From assembly GCF_947495735.1 (NCBI RefSeq), contig NZ_CANMAA010000009.1:96028-160027 (forward strand): DNA of 64,000 nucleotides. Direction: 5' to 3'. The notes beneath the pieces are model-generated. The model searched no databases. It was given only the letters and a program-made list of their open reading frames with translations, and was not told the DNA's origin. A program made the translations under genes and the position numbers. Below are positions 1 to 8,353 of the stretch, piece by piece (position 1 is the first letter of the stretch; every line of letters starts with the position of its first letter). The DNA comes from an uncultured Pseudokineococcus sp. GTDB taxonomy: Bacteria > Actinomycetota > Actinomycetes > Actinomycetales > Quadrisphaeraceae.

Positions 1-632
1 ACGCACAGCACGGTCGCCGTCAGCACCTCGGCCTTGAAGTAGCTGGTGAGCCCCTGGTTGACGAGGTTGCCCAGCCCGCCGGAGTCGAAGAGGAAGCCGA
101 TCGTCGTGAGCGCGACCGTCGAGACGGCGGCGATGCGCAGCCCGGCGAAGGCCGTGGGCAGCGCGAGCGGCAGCTGCACCTCGCGGAGCAGCCGCCAGCG
201 GCCGTAGCCCATGCCGACGGCCGCGTCGACGGCCTCCCCGGGGACGGCGTCGAGGCCGGCCACGAGGCCCCGCACGAGCACCGTCAGGGAGTAGAGGACG
301 AGCGCGACCACCACCGTCCGGGCGCTGAACCCGATCACCGGCAGGAGCAGGGAGAACATCGCCAGCGAGGGGATCGTGTAGACGACGGTCGAGGCCCCCA
401 GCACGAACCCGCGCACCCACGCCGTGCGGTGCGCGAGCACCGCGAGCGGCAGGGCCAGGAGCACGCTCACCGCGAGCGTCACGAGCAGGATCGCCACGTG
501 CTGCTGCAGGGCCGCGAGGATCTGCTCCGAGCGCGTCGTCACGTACAGCGGGCAGACCCACTCGTTGCGCAGCAGGCAGTTGTCCGCGACGCTCCCCGCG
601 TGCAGAACCGAGCCAGCAGCCACGTCGATCAC
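1..632 (-). CDS. Compatible-solute ABC transporter permease (OpuCB-like), 3' end outside window
   Basis: Inner-membrane permease of a glycine betaine/carnitine/choline-type ABC importer. Reading leftward gives an N-terminal Cys/Trp-rich stretch (NCLLRNEWVC), then several hydrophobic helices and the EAA loop (EAVDAAVGMGYGRWRLLREV) that docks on the ATPase, followed by a TTIGFLFDSGGLG segment typical of this family. About 210 residues are present and the C-terminus is lost at the window edge. I chose the GTG at 632 because a TAGCGT box at 640-645 lies exactly 7 nt upstream, fitting a leaderless start; a GTG at 623 is the alternative. It is divergent from the ATPase gene with only 24 bp between start codons. 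The family call is good; the precise solute cannot be told. Confidence 0.85.
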   Translation of the reverse strand, partial: MIDVAAGSVLHAGSVADNCLLRNEWVCPLYVTTRSEQILAALQQHVAILLVTLAVSVLLALPLAVLAHRTAWVRGFVLGASTVVYTIPSLAMFSLLLPVIGFSARTVVVALVLYSLTVLVRGLVAGLDAVPGEAVDAAVGMGYGRWRLLREVQLPLALPTAFAGLRIAAVSTVALTTIGFLFDSGGLGNLVNQGLTSYFKAEVLTATVLC

Positions 633-639
633 CGCGGAG

Positions 640-645
640 ACGCTA
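640..645 (-). promoter_or_regulatory. -10 box (TAGCGT) of leaderless permease gene
   Basis: TAGCGT on the minus strand ends 7 nt before the permease GTG at 632, the spacing expected when transcription begins at the start codon. The box lies inside the 24-bp divergent gap, and its -35 region must fall inside the ATPase coding start. Confidence 0.5.
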
Positions 646-656
646 GTGGAGACGCC

Positions 657-1817
657 ATGATCCGGCTCGACGGCCTGGGCAAGCGCTACCCCGACGGCAC
701 CGTCGCGGTCGGCGAGCTGGACATGGAGGTCGGCCGCGGCGAGCTCGTCGCGCTCGTGGGGCCGTCGGGCTGCGGCAAGTCCACGACGCTGCGGATGGTC
801 AACCGCCTCATCGAGCCGACGAGCGGGCGCATCGTCCTCGACGGGGACGACGTCACCGACGTCAGCGCGGTCGAGCTGCGCCGCCGCATCGGCTACGTCA
901 TCCAGCAGGTGGGCCTCTTCCCCCACCTGAGCGTCGGGGACAACGTCGCGACCGTCCCGCGGCTGCTGGGGTGGGACAAGGCGCGCCGGCGCGAGCGCAC
1001 CGCGGAGATGCTGGACCTCGTCGGGCTGCCCGCCGGCACCTACGCCGACCGGTACCCCCACGAGCTCTCGGGCGGCCAGCAGCAGCGCATCGGCGTCGCG
1101 CGCGGCCTCGCCGCCGACCCCGACGTCCTGCTCATGGACGAGCCCTTCGGCGCCGTGGACCCGATCGCCCGCGACCGCCTGCAGGGCGAGTTCCGCCGCA
1201 TCCAGTCCGACCTGCACAAGACCGTGCTCTTCGTCACGCACGACATCGACGAGGCCGTGCGGCTGGCCGACCGCATCGCCGTGTTCAGCGAGGGCGGGAA
1301 GCTCGAGCAGCTCGCCGAGCCGGCCGCCGTCCTCGGCGCGCCCGCCAGCGAGTTCGTCGCCGACTTCGTCGGCAGCGACCGCGGGCTGCGGCGCCTCGCC
1401 GTGCAGCCCGTGGAGGAGCAGGACCTGGTGCACCCGCCCGTCGTGCGCCTGCACGACCGCGCGGCCGAGGCCCGCCGGACCATCGCCGGCGCCCCCGAGC
1501 CCTACGCCGTCGTCGTCGACGAGGCGGGCGACCTGCGCGGCTGGGTGTCGGCGCGGGCGCTCGAGCAGTGCTCCGCGGACGCACCGGTCGAGGAGGTGGC
1601 GCGCCGCTTCGGCGAGACGGTGGGCCTCGGGGAGTTCCTGCGCCGGGCCCTGTCCGAGCTGGTGCAGCACGACGCCGGGTGGCTGCCCGTCGTCGACGGC
1701 GACCGCTACCTCGGCGTGCTCACCCCCGACGCCGTGTACGCGGCGCTGCGGCGCACGGTCCCCGGTGACGGCGGCGTCGACGCCGAGCACGAGACCCCGC
1801 TGCTCCGGGCGGTCTGA
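657..1817 (+). CDS. opuCA: Glycine betaine/choline-type ABC transporter ATP-binding protein with C-terminal CBS pair
   Basis: Energises the import system with the divergent permease. The 386-residue protein has Walker A (GPSGCGKST, about residues 36-44), the Q-loop (IQQVGLFPH), signature LSGGQQQRIGVARGLA, Walker B LLMDEPFGAVDP and the H-loop (VTHDIDEA). After residue ~240 come two weak CBS-like units (a PVVRLHD...YAVVVDEAGDLRGWV half and a WLPVVDGDRYLGVLTP half), as in OpuA/OpuC ATPases where they sense ionic strength. The ATG at 657 has GGAGA at 648-652. The in-frame upstream extension lacks family similarity and was excluded. Solute specificity is inferred from family only. Confidence 0.88.
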   Translation: MIRLDGLGKRYPDGTVAVGELDMEVGRGELVALVGPSGCGKSTTLRMVNRLIEPTSGRIVLDGDDVTDVSAVELRRRIGYVIQQVGLFPHLSVGDNVATVPRLLGWDKARRRERTAEMLDLVGLPAGTYADRYPHELSGGQQQRIGVARGLAADPDVLLMDEPFGAVDPIARDRLQGEFRRIQSDLHKTVLFVTHDIDEAVRLADRIAVFSEGGKLEQLAEPAAVLGAPASEFVADFVGSDRGLRRLAVQPVEEQDLVHPPVVRLHDRAAEARRTIAGAPEPYAVVVDEAGDLRGWVSARALEQCSADAPVEEVARRFGETVGLGEFLRRALSELVQHDAGWLPVVDGDRYLGVLTPDAVYAALRRTVPGDGGVDAEHETPLLRAV

Positions 1818-1875
1818 GGCCGCGAGCGCCCGGCGCCCGGGTGCCGGTGCGCGTGCGGGGGTCGCGCGCGAGGGC

Positions 1876-1881
1876 CACGAT
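1876..1881 (+). promoter_or_regulatory. -10 box (CACGAT) 6 nt before start at 1888
   Basis: CACGAT followed by 6 nt and ATG at 1888. No Shine-Dalgarno is visible, so a leaderless transcript is the simplest reading and it fixes the start. The same hexamer and spacing precede the gene at 45234. Confidence 0.45.
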
Positions 1882-1887
1882 CGCCCC

Positions 1888-2811
1888 ATGAGCCCGGCGC
1901 CCTCCGCTCCCGACACCCCCGCCCCCGACGTCCCCGCCCCCGTCGCCGTCCTCGGCGCCGGCCTGCTCGGGTCGGCCATGGCCGCGCGGCTCGGCGAGCG
2001 CGGTCGTGACGTGCGGCTCTGGAACCGCTCCCCGGCGCGCGCCGTCGAGGCCGCCCGCGACGCACCGGGCGTCCGGGCGGTCGAGGACCTCGGCCGCGCC
2101 GTCCAGGGCGTCGGCGTCGTCCTGACGGTGCTGCGGGACGGCGACGCCGTGGCCGCGGTGGCGCGCCGGGTCCTGCCCGCCCTCGCCCAGCGGGCCTCCC
2201 CCGTGCCCGGCGGACCGGTGTGGGTGCAGGCGAGCACCGTGGGCCCGCGAGCGGCGGGCGAGCTGCGCGCGCTCGCCGACGAGGCGGGCGTCGCCGTCCT
2301 CGACGCGCCCGTCTCCGGCAGCACGGACCCCGCCCGCCGCGGCGCCCTGACGTGGCTCGTGGCGGGCGACCCGGACGTCCTCGAGCGCGCCCGCCCGGTG
2401 CTCGACGACCTCGGCCAGCGGGTGCAGCTCGTCGGCGCCCGCGAGGAGGCCAGCGCGCTCAAGCTCGTCGTCAACGCGTGGATGACCGGGGCGACCGCCG
2501 TCATGGCCGACGCCCTCGCGCTCGCCGAGCGCCTCGGCACGGACCCGGCGGCCCTGCGCGACGTCCTGGACGGCGGCCCCCTGGGCATGCCGTACGCGCT
2601 CGGCAAGGCGGCCATGATGACGAGCGGCGCCTACCCGGCGGGCTTCCCCGCCGAGCTGGCCCTGAAGGACCTCGACCTCGCGGCGGAGGGCGGAGCGCTG
2701 CCCGGGGCGCTCGAGCCCGTGCGCGAGCGCCTGCGCGCCGTCACCGCGAGCGGCCGCGGCCGCGAGGACGTCGCCGTCCTCGCCGAGGGCGGCGACGCGA
2801 CCTCCGGGTGA
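1888..2811 (+). CDS. NAD(P)-dependent beta-hydroxyacid dehydrogenase (3-hydroxyisobutyrate dehydrogenase-like)
   Basis: Cytosolic 307-residue oxidoreductase of the HIBADH/6-phosphogluconate dehydrogenase-like family. After a Pro/Ala-rich leader of about 17 residues comes a Rossmann motif (VAVLGAGLLGSAMAARL), then the substrate-binding DAPVSGSTDPARRGALTWLVAGD segment and the helix with the catalytic lysine (ASALKLVVNAWM). All family landmarks are present at usual spacing. It follows the ABC ATPase on the same strand after 70 bp but has its own -10 box, so it is probably a separate unit. Substrate unknown; an imine-reductase-like role is possible because this superfamily includes those enzymes. 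Confidence 0.82.
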   Translation: MSPAPSAPDTPAPDVPAPVAVLGAGLLGSAMAARLGERGRDVRLWNRSPARAVEAARDAPGVRAVEDLGRAVQGVGVVLTVLRDGDAVAAVARRVLPALAQRASPVPGGPVWVQASTVGPRAAGELRALADEAGVAVLDAPVSGSTDPARRGALTWLVAGDPDVLERARPVLDDLGQRVQLVGAREEASALKLVVNAWMTGATAVMADALALAERLGTDPAALRDVLDGGPLGMPYALGKAAMMTSGAYPAGFPAELALKDLDLAAEGGALPGALEPVRERLRAVTASGRGREDVAVLAEGGDATSG

Positions 2812-2892
2812 CGGGGGCGGTCACGGGCGGCCACCCGCGGGTCGACCCTCCCCCCGGCCCAGCAGCCGGCGTCAGCCCGCCGTCCCGCGGCG

Positions 2893-4812
2893 TCAGAGCA
2901 CCCTGACGGCGACGAGCGCCACGTCGTCCTCGCGCGGCCCGGGCGCGCAGGCCTCCAGCACGACGTCGCACAGGCGCTGGGCCGAGCGGCGCTCGTCGGC
3001 CGAGAGCGCCGACAGCACCTCGAGCAGCCTCGCCTGGCCGACGTCCACGCCCTGGTCGCGGCGCTCGAGCAGGCCGTCGGTGCACAGCACGAGGACGTCG
3101 CCGGGGGCGAGCAGGACCGAGACCGGGGTGCGCGCGGTCGTCGGCCGCACGCCGAGCAGGAGGTCGTGGTCGCCCGGGGCGATCTCCGCCCGCCCGTCCG
3201 CGCGGAGCACGACGGGCGGGGGGTGGCCCGCGTTGGACCACACGAGGCGCCAGCCGCGGGGGCCGAGGTCGTCCAGGCGCCCGACGAGGGCGGTCGCGAT
3301 CGTGCCCAGCCCCAGGCCGTCCATGGCCGCGTCGGTGCGCGCGAGCACCTCGTCCGGCGGCTCGTCCGTCGTGTAGGCGATGCCGCGCAGCAGGCTGCGC
3401 AGCTGCCCCATGCCGGCGGCGGCCGCGACGTCGTGGCCCATGACGTCCCCGATGACCACGACCGGCGACCCGCTCGGCTGGACGAGGACGTCGTACCAGT
3501 CACCGCCGACCTCGACGCGGCGCGCCGAGGGCTCGTAGCGGACCGCGACCTCCAGCCCGGGCAGCCTGGGCGGCGGCGTCAGCATGCTGCGCTGCAGCCC
3601 CTCGGCCAGGCGCTTCTGGGCGCGGAAGAGCACCGCGGAGTCCAGGGCGCCCCCGGCGCGGCGGGCGACCTCGGCCGCCGTCTCCAGCTCCGCCGGGGTG
3701 TGCGGCCCCCGCTCGCGGCTGGTCACCAGGAGCAGCGAGCCGACGGTCCGGTCCCGGACGCCGAGGGGCAGGAGGACGGTCCCGCACGGGTCGAGCGCGG
3801 AGAAGGCGGCCGCCGTGGCCGCGTCGGGGATCGCCGCGGCCACCTCGGCCTCGGAGATGCGCTCCACGACCACCGGCCGCCGCGAGCGCAGCGGGCCCGC
3901 CAGCGAGGCGCCGAGGGCGCGCCCCCGGACGAGGGCGGCGCCCAGCGCCGCCACCTCCTCGGCGCGGGCGGGGTCGCGGTGGGCGTGGCCGCCCTCGCGC
4001 CAGCGGCCGTGCTCGTCCACGAGGGTCACGAGGCACCAGTCCCCGAGCGCGGGGACCACGAGCCGCGCCAGCGCGCCGACGGAGCGGTCCACGGACGTGC
4101 TCTCGAGCACCTCCTCGTCGGGTCCCGACCCGAGGAGCGCCGGCTCCCCGACGTGGCCGGACGCCGTCGCCGCGAGGACCCGCCCGACCTCGGAGAGCAC
4201 CGCCAGGCGCGCCCGGGCGTCCTCGACGTCCGCGAGCGCGCGGTCGCGCTGCTCGTCGGCGGCGACCCGGCCCAGCGCCTGCGCCGCCACCGCGCCCAGG
4301 GCCTCCAGGAGCACCGCCGCCTCCGAGGGGGGCGGCGAGGCCCAGCTGGCCGCGAGGGCGCCGAGGACGCTGCCGCGCACGCGCAGCGGCACGGCCGCGG
4401 CGGCCGCCGGGGCCGAGCCCCCCGCGACGAGCTCGGGGAAGCGGCGGGCGACGTCGGCGGCGGAGACGGCGGCGACCACGCGCCCGGTGCGGGCGGCCCT
4501 GGTCTCCGGCAGGTCCGAGCCGGCGGGCACCCCCTCCGCGACGCCGCCGGGCGCCGACCAGCGGAGCATCGCGGGCTCCTCCCCCGACGCGCCGCCGGCT
4601 CCTGCGGGCTCCCCCTCGGCGTCCAGGAGCAGGACCGCGCCGCCGGACGCGCCCGTGAGCGGCACCCCCGAGCCCAGCACCCGCTCGACCACCTCGCCGC
4701 GCGTCGTGGCCCCCACCAGCGCCGTCGCCACCTCCAGCAGCGACCAGGCCGAGGCCACGCCGAGGGAGCCGTCGACGACCTCCTCGGGCGGCCCCTGCGC
4801 CTGGTGCGTCAT
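2893..4812 (-). CDS. GAF-domain PP2C/SpoIIE-type serine phosphatase
   Basis: Predicted cytosolic Ser/Thr phosphatase of the RsbU/SpoIIE type (639 residues), which usually acts on anti-sigma-factor antagonists in partner-switching stress control. Two GAF-like sensory segments occupy roughly residues 20-190 and 210-400. The C-terminal PP2C domain carries the metal-binding signatures GGDWYD, VIGDVMGHD, LCTDGLLERRD and REDDVALV. The start is the ATG at 4812, 22 nt after the stop of the MaoC-like gene, so the two are probably cotranscribed. The upstream in-frame extension to 4884 overlaps that gene and was rejected. No anti-sigma or STAS partner is encoded nearby, so its target is unknown. Confidence 0.85.
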   Translation of the reverse strand: MTHQAQGPPEEVVDGSLGVASAWSLLEVATALVGATTRGEVVERVLGSGVPLTGASGGAVLLLDAEGEPAGAGGASGEEPAMLRWSAPGGVAEGVPAGSDLPETRAARTGRVVAAVSAADVARRFPELVAGGSAPAAAAAVPLRVRGSVLGALAASWASPPPSEAAVLLEALGAVAAQALGRVAADEQRDRALADVEDARARLAVLSEVGRVLAATASGHVGEPALLGSGPDEEVLESTSVDRSVGALARLVVPALGDWCLVTLVDEHGRWREGGHAHRDPARAEEVAALGAALVRGRALGASLAGPLRSRRPVVVERISEAEVAAAIPDAATAAAFSALDPCGTVLLPLGVRDRTVGSLLLVTSRERGPHTPAELETAAEVARRAGGALDSAVLFRAQKRLAEGLQRSMLTPPPRLPGLEVAVRYEPSARRVEVGGDWYDVLVQPSGSPVVVIGDVMGHDVAAAAGMGQLRSLLRGIAYTTDEPPDEVLARTDAAMDGLGLGTIATALVGRLDDLGPRGWRLVWSNAGHPPPVVLRADGRAEIAPGDHDLLLGVRPTTARTPVSVLLAPGDVLVLCTDGLLERRDQGVDVGQARLLEVLSALSADERRSAQRLCDVVLEACAPGPREDDVALVAVRVL

Positions 4813-4834
4813 CGGAGCACCGCGGTCTTCCGCC

Positions 4835-5290
4835 TCAGGCCAGGTGGCGGAGGACGACGTCGGCCGCCAGCACGGGCCGCTCACCGCCCTCTCGCTCGCC
4901 CAGGAGGGACAGGACCACCTGCACGCCCCCGGCCACCTCGGCGGCCGACGCGAGCGTCCCCGACAGGCGCAGGCGCGAGCCCACCGGCAGGGGCGCCGGG
5001 AAGCGGACGCGGTCCAGGCCGTAGTTGAGGACCAGGGAGGACCGCTCGACCCGGAGCAGCTCGGCGGTGAGCGGGACGACGAGGGCGAGGGTCATGAACC
5101 CGTGGACGACCGTCGTCCCGAAGGGCCCCGCCGCCGCGCGCTCGGCGTCGACGTGGATCCACTGCTCGTCGTGCGTGGCGCGCGCGAAGGCGTCCACCTC
5201 GGGCTGGCTGACCTCGTGCCAGCTGCTGGTGCCGAGGTCCTCTCCCTCGTGCCCGAGGAGGTCGGCCGGTGTCTCCACGACGAGCGCCAC
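4835..5290 (-). CDS. MaoC-like hotdog dehydratase/hydratase domain protein
   Basis: Single-domain hotdog protein of 151 residues. The MaoC pattern is visible: SQPEVDAFARATHDEQWIHVD with the catalytic Asp/His pair, then AAAGPFGTTVVHGFMTLALV, and the central-helix residues after it. The family hydrates or dehydrates acyl-CoA thioesters, for example (R)-specific enoyl-CoA hydratase. The GTG at 5290 is supported by a GACACT hexamer 6 nt upstream (5297-5302), the same box and spacing as before the gene at 20017. It is followed after 22 nt by the PP2C phosphatase gene; the functional link is unclear. Confidence 0.8.
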   Translation of the reverse strand: MALVVETPADLLGHEGEDLGTSSWHEVSQPEVDAFARATHDEQWIHVDAERAAAGPFGTTVVHGFMTLALVVPLTAELLRVERSSLVLNYGLDRVRFPAPLPVGSRLRLSGTLASAAEVAGGVQVVLSLLGEREGGERPVLAADVVLRHLA

Positions 5291-5399
5291 GGGACGAGTG
5301 TCTACCGCACGCGGCGCCGCGTGCGCGCGCGCCCACCGACGCGAGCGCCCCGTGCACCCGGTCGGCGGCGCGGGCGCCGTCCGCCGGCGCACGGGGCCG

Positions 5400-5484
5400 C
5401 GGTCGGGAGGGGCTCGGGGGTGGGAAGGGGGCAGGGGTGGGAAGGGGGCAGGGGTGGGAGGCGGTCGGGGGTGGGAGGGGGTCG
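5400..5484 (+). repeat. G-rich imperfect tandem repeat, possible G-quadruplex
   Basis: Runs of 3-5 G separated by 1-3 nt, built from repeats of a GTGGGAAGGGGGCAGGG-like word (two near-exact copies and degenerate flanks). It lies between the carbonic anhydrase stop at 5489 and the MaoC-like start at 5290, both on the minus strand, so the transcript would be C-rich. No coding frame across it looks real. Confidence 0.6.
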
Positions 5485-5488
5485 GTCG

Positions 5489-5992
5489 TCAGACCTCCGG
5501 GACGACGACCTCGAGGCGGCCGGTGCGCACGTCGTAGATGCTCCCGGCCACGGGCAGCCCGGCGGGCAGGTAGGGGGAGCTGCGGATGCGCTGCACGTCG
5601 TGCTCGAGGGTGCGCTGCTGGTCGGGGATGGTGCGGAAGTGCAGGCTGCGCGTGTCCACCCCGGCGCCGGCCGCGATGGTCTCGTGCACCTGCTCGTCGG
5701 TGGCCTTGGTCATGCGGCAGTCGGTGTGCCCCACCACGAGCACGCGCTCGACCCCGAGCAGGTGGACGGCGAGCACGAGGGTGCGCAGGACGTCGCCGGT
5801 CACGCGCGCCCCCGCGTTGCGCAGGATCTTGGCGTCGCCGGGCTGCAGGCCCAGCATCTCCAGCGGGGAGATCCGGGAGTCCATGCACATCACGAGGCCG
5901 AGGCCCTTGGCGGCCTGCCCCGGCAGGCCCGTGTCCGTGTAGGTGCGCGCGTGGTCGGCGTTGGCGGCCAGCACGTCGTCGAAGGAGGTCAC
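5489..5992 (-). CDS. Beta-class carbonic anhydrase
   Basis: Zinc enzyme interconverting CO2 and bicarbonate, 167 residues, cytosolic. Zinc ligands and active-site dyad are visible: CMDSR (Cys42 and the Asp/Arg dyad) and, about 50 residues on, GHTDCRM with His and Cys. Length and the LRNAGARV motif match the short type common in actinobacteria. The GTG at 5992 is used; longer readings run into non-homologous sequence. It could feed bicarbonate to carboxylases or to the cyanase at 41489, although that gene is far away. Function is confident; the cellular role is inferred. Confidence 0.9.
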   Translation of the reverse strand: MTSFDDVLAANADHARTYTDTGLPGQAAKGLGLVMCMDSRISPLEMLGLQPGDAKILRNAGARVTGDVLRTLVLAVHLLGVERVLVVGHTDCRMTKATDEQVHETIAAGAGVDTRSLHFRTIPDQQRTLEHDVQRIRSSPYLPAGLPVAGSIYDVRTGRLEVVVPEV

Positions 5993-6181
5993 GACGCCGG
6001 ATCCCACCAGGTCGCGGCCCGGCGCGGGACGTCGGCCCGGCATCCGGGCGCACCGGGCTCCCCTCCGAGGGCCCAGCCGGCGACGGATCGCCCACCGGGG
6101 CCCCTCCTCGAGGGCGAGCCGACGACGACTCGCCCCCGTGGCGCCGGGCCGCGCGAGGCGCGCCGGCGCGGCGGCGCGGCC

Positions 6182-6187
6182 CAGGAT
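6182..6187 (+). promoter_or_regulatory. -10 box (CAGGAT) of leaderless HAD gene
   Basis: CAGGAT, then GGCGCC, then GTG at 6194. The identical 12-nt word precedes the ATG at 24829. It selects GTG 6194 as the start. Confidence 0.5.
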
Positions 6188-6193
6188 GGCGCC

Positions 6194-6925
6194 GTGCCCG
6201 CCCCGCCCCTCGTGCTGCTCGACCTCGACGGCACGCTGCTGGACCACCGCACCTCCGTGCGCCTCGCCCTCGAGCGCTGGACCGACGAGCTGCGACCGCC
6301 GCGCCTCCCCGCGGACCTGCACGGGGCGTGGCTGGCGGCCGAGCAGCGCCACTACCCGGCCTGGCGCGAGGGCTCGGCGAGCTTCGCCGAGCAGCGCCGG
6401 CGACGGCTGCGGGACGTGCTGCCCCTGCTGGGCCTGCCCGTGGGGGACGACGACGAGCTCGACGCCGTCTTCACCGGGTACCTGACCGCCTACGAGGCCG
6501 CGTGGACGGCCTTCCCCGACGTGGACGCCGCCCTGGAGGAGCTCGCGGCGGCGGGGCTGCGGACGGCCGTCCTGACCAACGGCGTCGTCTCCCAGCAGCG
6601 GGCGAAGCTGGCCGCGATCGGCCTGCGCGACCGGGTCGGCACCGCGGTGACGGCCGAGGAGCTCGGCGTGGCCAAGCCCGACCCGCGCGCCTTCGCCCGG
6701 GCCTGCGCGCGCCTCGGACGAGCTGCGGCCGAGGTCGTCTCGGTCGGCGACGACCACGCCCTCGACGTCGTGGCCGCCCGGGCCGCCGGCCTGCGCGCCG
6801 TCCACCTGGACCGCCGCGGCGAGGGCCCGGCGGACGAGGCGCACCGGACGACGACCCTGCGCGGGCTCGCCGACCTCGTGCTCGCCCTCCCCCGCCCCCC
6901 GCGGGCCCCGGGGCCGACGGGCTGA
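6194..6925 (+). CDS. HAD-superfamily hydrolase (subfamily IA, YjjG/phosphoglycolate-phosphatase-like)
   Basis: Probable small-molecule phosphatase of 243 residues. HAD motif I is LLDLDGTLLD (residues 7-16), motif II is the TNG of LTNGVVSQQRAKLA, motif III the lysine of GVAKPDPRAF and motif IV GDDHALDVVAARAAG. The helical cap between motifs I and II is of the C1 type used on nucleotides or phosphoglycolate. The GTG at 6194 is set by the CAGGAT box 6 nt upstream. It is convergent with the thiolase gene, with a 20-nt palindrome between the stops. Substrate cannot be assigned. Confidence 0.85.
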   Translation: MPAPPLVLLDLDGTLLDHRTSVRLALERWTDELRPPRLPADLHGAWLAAEQRHYPAWREGSASFAEQRRRRLRDVLPLLGLPVGDDDELDAVFTGYLTAYEAAWTAFPDVDAALEELAAAGLRTAVLTNGVVSQQRAKLAAIGLRDRVGTAVTAEELGVAKPDPRAFARACARLGRAAAEVVSVGDDHALDVVAARAAGLRAVHLDRRGEGPADEAHRTTTLRGLADLVLALPRPPRAPGPTG

Positions 6926-6943
6926 GCCACCGGCCCCGGCGCC

Positions 6944-6963
6944 CCGGCGGAGCGCTCCGCCGG
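6944..6963. terminator. Bidirectional terminator palindrome between convergent genes
   Basis: A perfect 20-nt palindrome (8-bp CCGGCGGA stem plus GC-rich centre) between the HAD stop at 6925 and the thiolase stop at 6966. There is no T-tract, as is usual in high-GC actinobacteria. Confidence 0.55.
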
Positions 6964-6965
6964 CG

Positions 6966-8222
6966 TCAGGACAGCCGCTCGAGCACCATCGCCATGCCCT
7001 GGCCGCCGCCGACGCACATCGTCTCCAGGCCGATGGTCGCGTCGCGCTCCTGGAGGCCGTGGACGAGCGTGGAGGTCATCCGGGCCCCCGTCATCCCGAA
7101 GGGGTGGCCGACGGCGATCGCGCCGCCGTGGACGTTGAGCCGGTCCTCCTGGACGCCGAGCTGGCGCGCCGCGGGCACGACCTGCGCGGCGAAGGCCTCG
7201 TTCAGCTCGACGAGGTCCACGTCGCCGATCTCCATCCCCGCGAGCGCGAGCGCGCGACGGCTGGCCTCCACCGGCCCCAGGCCCATGACCTCCGGGGACA
7301 GCGCCGACACGGCGGTGGAGACGACGCGCGCCAGCGGCGTGATGCCGAGCTCGCGGGCGCGGACGTCGCTCATGACGACGAGCGCGGCGGCGCCGTCGTT
7401 GAGCGGGCAGCAGTTGCCGGCGGTCACGGTGCCGTCGGGGCGGAAGACCGGCTGCAGCGCCGCCAGCCCCTCCGCCGTGACGCCGGCGCGGGGCGAGTCG
7501 TCGGCGTCGACGACGGAGCCGTCGGGCAGGACGACGGGCGTGATGTCGCGCGCCCAGAAGCCGGAGGCGATCGCGTCCTGGGCGCGCTGCTGCGACCGCA
7601 GGGCGTAGGCGTCCTGCTCCTCGCGCGTCACGCCCCACCGGGCGGCCACGTCCTCGGCCGTCTGGCCCATGGCCACGTAGGCGTCCGGCAGCAGCCCGTC
7701 CTCGCGGGGGTCCCGCCACGTCGGGGCGCCGCCCGCCGCGCGCTCGGCGGTGCGCGCGCGGGCGTCGTCGAAGCGGGGGTTGGTCCAGGGGTTGCGCTCG
7801 CCCGCCGTCGCCGACGGGGCGTCCGCGGGCGGGGCGTCGCTCGAGCCCCGCGCGAAGCGGCTGACGACCTCGACCCCGGCGGAGACGACGACGTCGGCCT
7901 CCCCGGCGCGGATCGCGTGCATCGCCATCCGCGTGGTCTGCAGGCTCGAGCTGCAGTAGCGCGTCACCGTGGCGCCGGGCACCCCGTCCAGGCCGAGCAG
8001 GACGGCGACGACCCTGGCCATGTTGAAGCCCTGCTCACCGCCGGGCATGCCGCAGCCGAGCAGCAGGTCGTCGACCGAGGCCGGGTCCAGCTCGGGCACC
8101 GCCTCGAGGGCGGAGCGCACGACCTGGGCGGTCAGGTCGTCCGCGCGCAGGCCCGCGAGCGAGCCCCTCCCCGCGCGGCCGATGGGCGAGCGGGCGAGGG
8201 AGACGACGACGGCGTCGGGCAC
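6966..8222 (-). CDS. Thiolase (acetyl-CoA acetyltransferase family)
   Basis: Condenses or thiolytically cleaves acyl-CoA/3-ketoacyl-CoA; 418 residues, cytosolic. The nucleophilic cysteine is in TRYCSSSLQT, the general-base histidine in GHPFGMTGAR and the second cysteine in CVGGGQGMAM; NEAFAAQ and GNCCPLNDGAAAL are also present. The GTG at 8222 has a GAGGAG ribosome binding site. No beta-oxidation partners (hydratase, dehydrogenase) are adjacent, though a MaoC-like gene lies 1.7 kb away. Degradative versus biosynthetic role cannot be decided. Confidence 0.9.
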   Translation of the reverse strand: MPDAVVVSLARSPIGRAGRGSLAGLRADDLTAQVVRSALEAVPELDPASVDDLLLGCGMPGGEQGFNMARVVAVLLGLDGVPGATVTRYCSSSLQTTRMAMHAIRAGEADVVVSAGVEVVSRFARGSSDAPPADAPSATAGERNPWTNPRFDDARARTAERAAGGAPTWRDPREDGLLPDAYVAMGQTAEDVAARWGVTREEQDAYALRSQQRAQDAIASGFWARDITPVVLPDGSVVDADDSPRAGVTAEGLAALQPVFRPDGTVTAGNCCPLNDGAAALVVMSDVRARELGITPLARVVSTAVSALSPEVMGLGPVEASRRALALAGMEIGDVDLVELNEAFAAQVVPAARQLGVQEDRLNVHGGAIAVGHPFGMTGARMTSTLVHGLQERDATIGLETMCVGGGQGMAMVLERLS

Positions 8223-8353
8223 GGGAGCTCCTCGGCGGTGAGGCGGCGGTGGCGGCGCGGTGCGCGCGGCTCCAGTGTCACCCCGTCCCGCGCCCGTCCG
8301 GGAGCGCGGTCGCGGCCGCGGCCCCGGGCTGGGCGAGTGGACCCGCGCGGGGC

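Noticed and set aside
3166..7608. Long open frames on the plus strand opposite the phosphatase and carbonic anhydrase genes (for example 3166-5028 and 5269-7608)
   Set aside because: Their translations are Arg/Ala/Gly/Pro-rich with no domains; such shadow frames are expected at this GC content.
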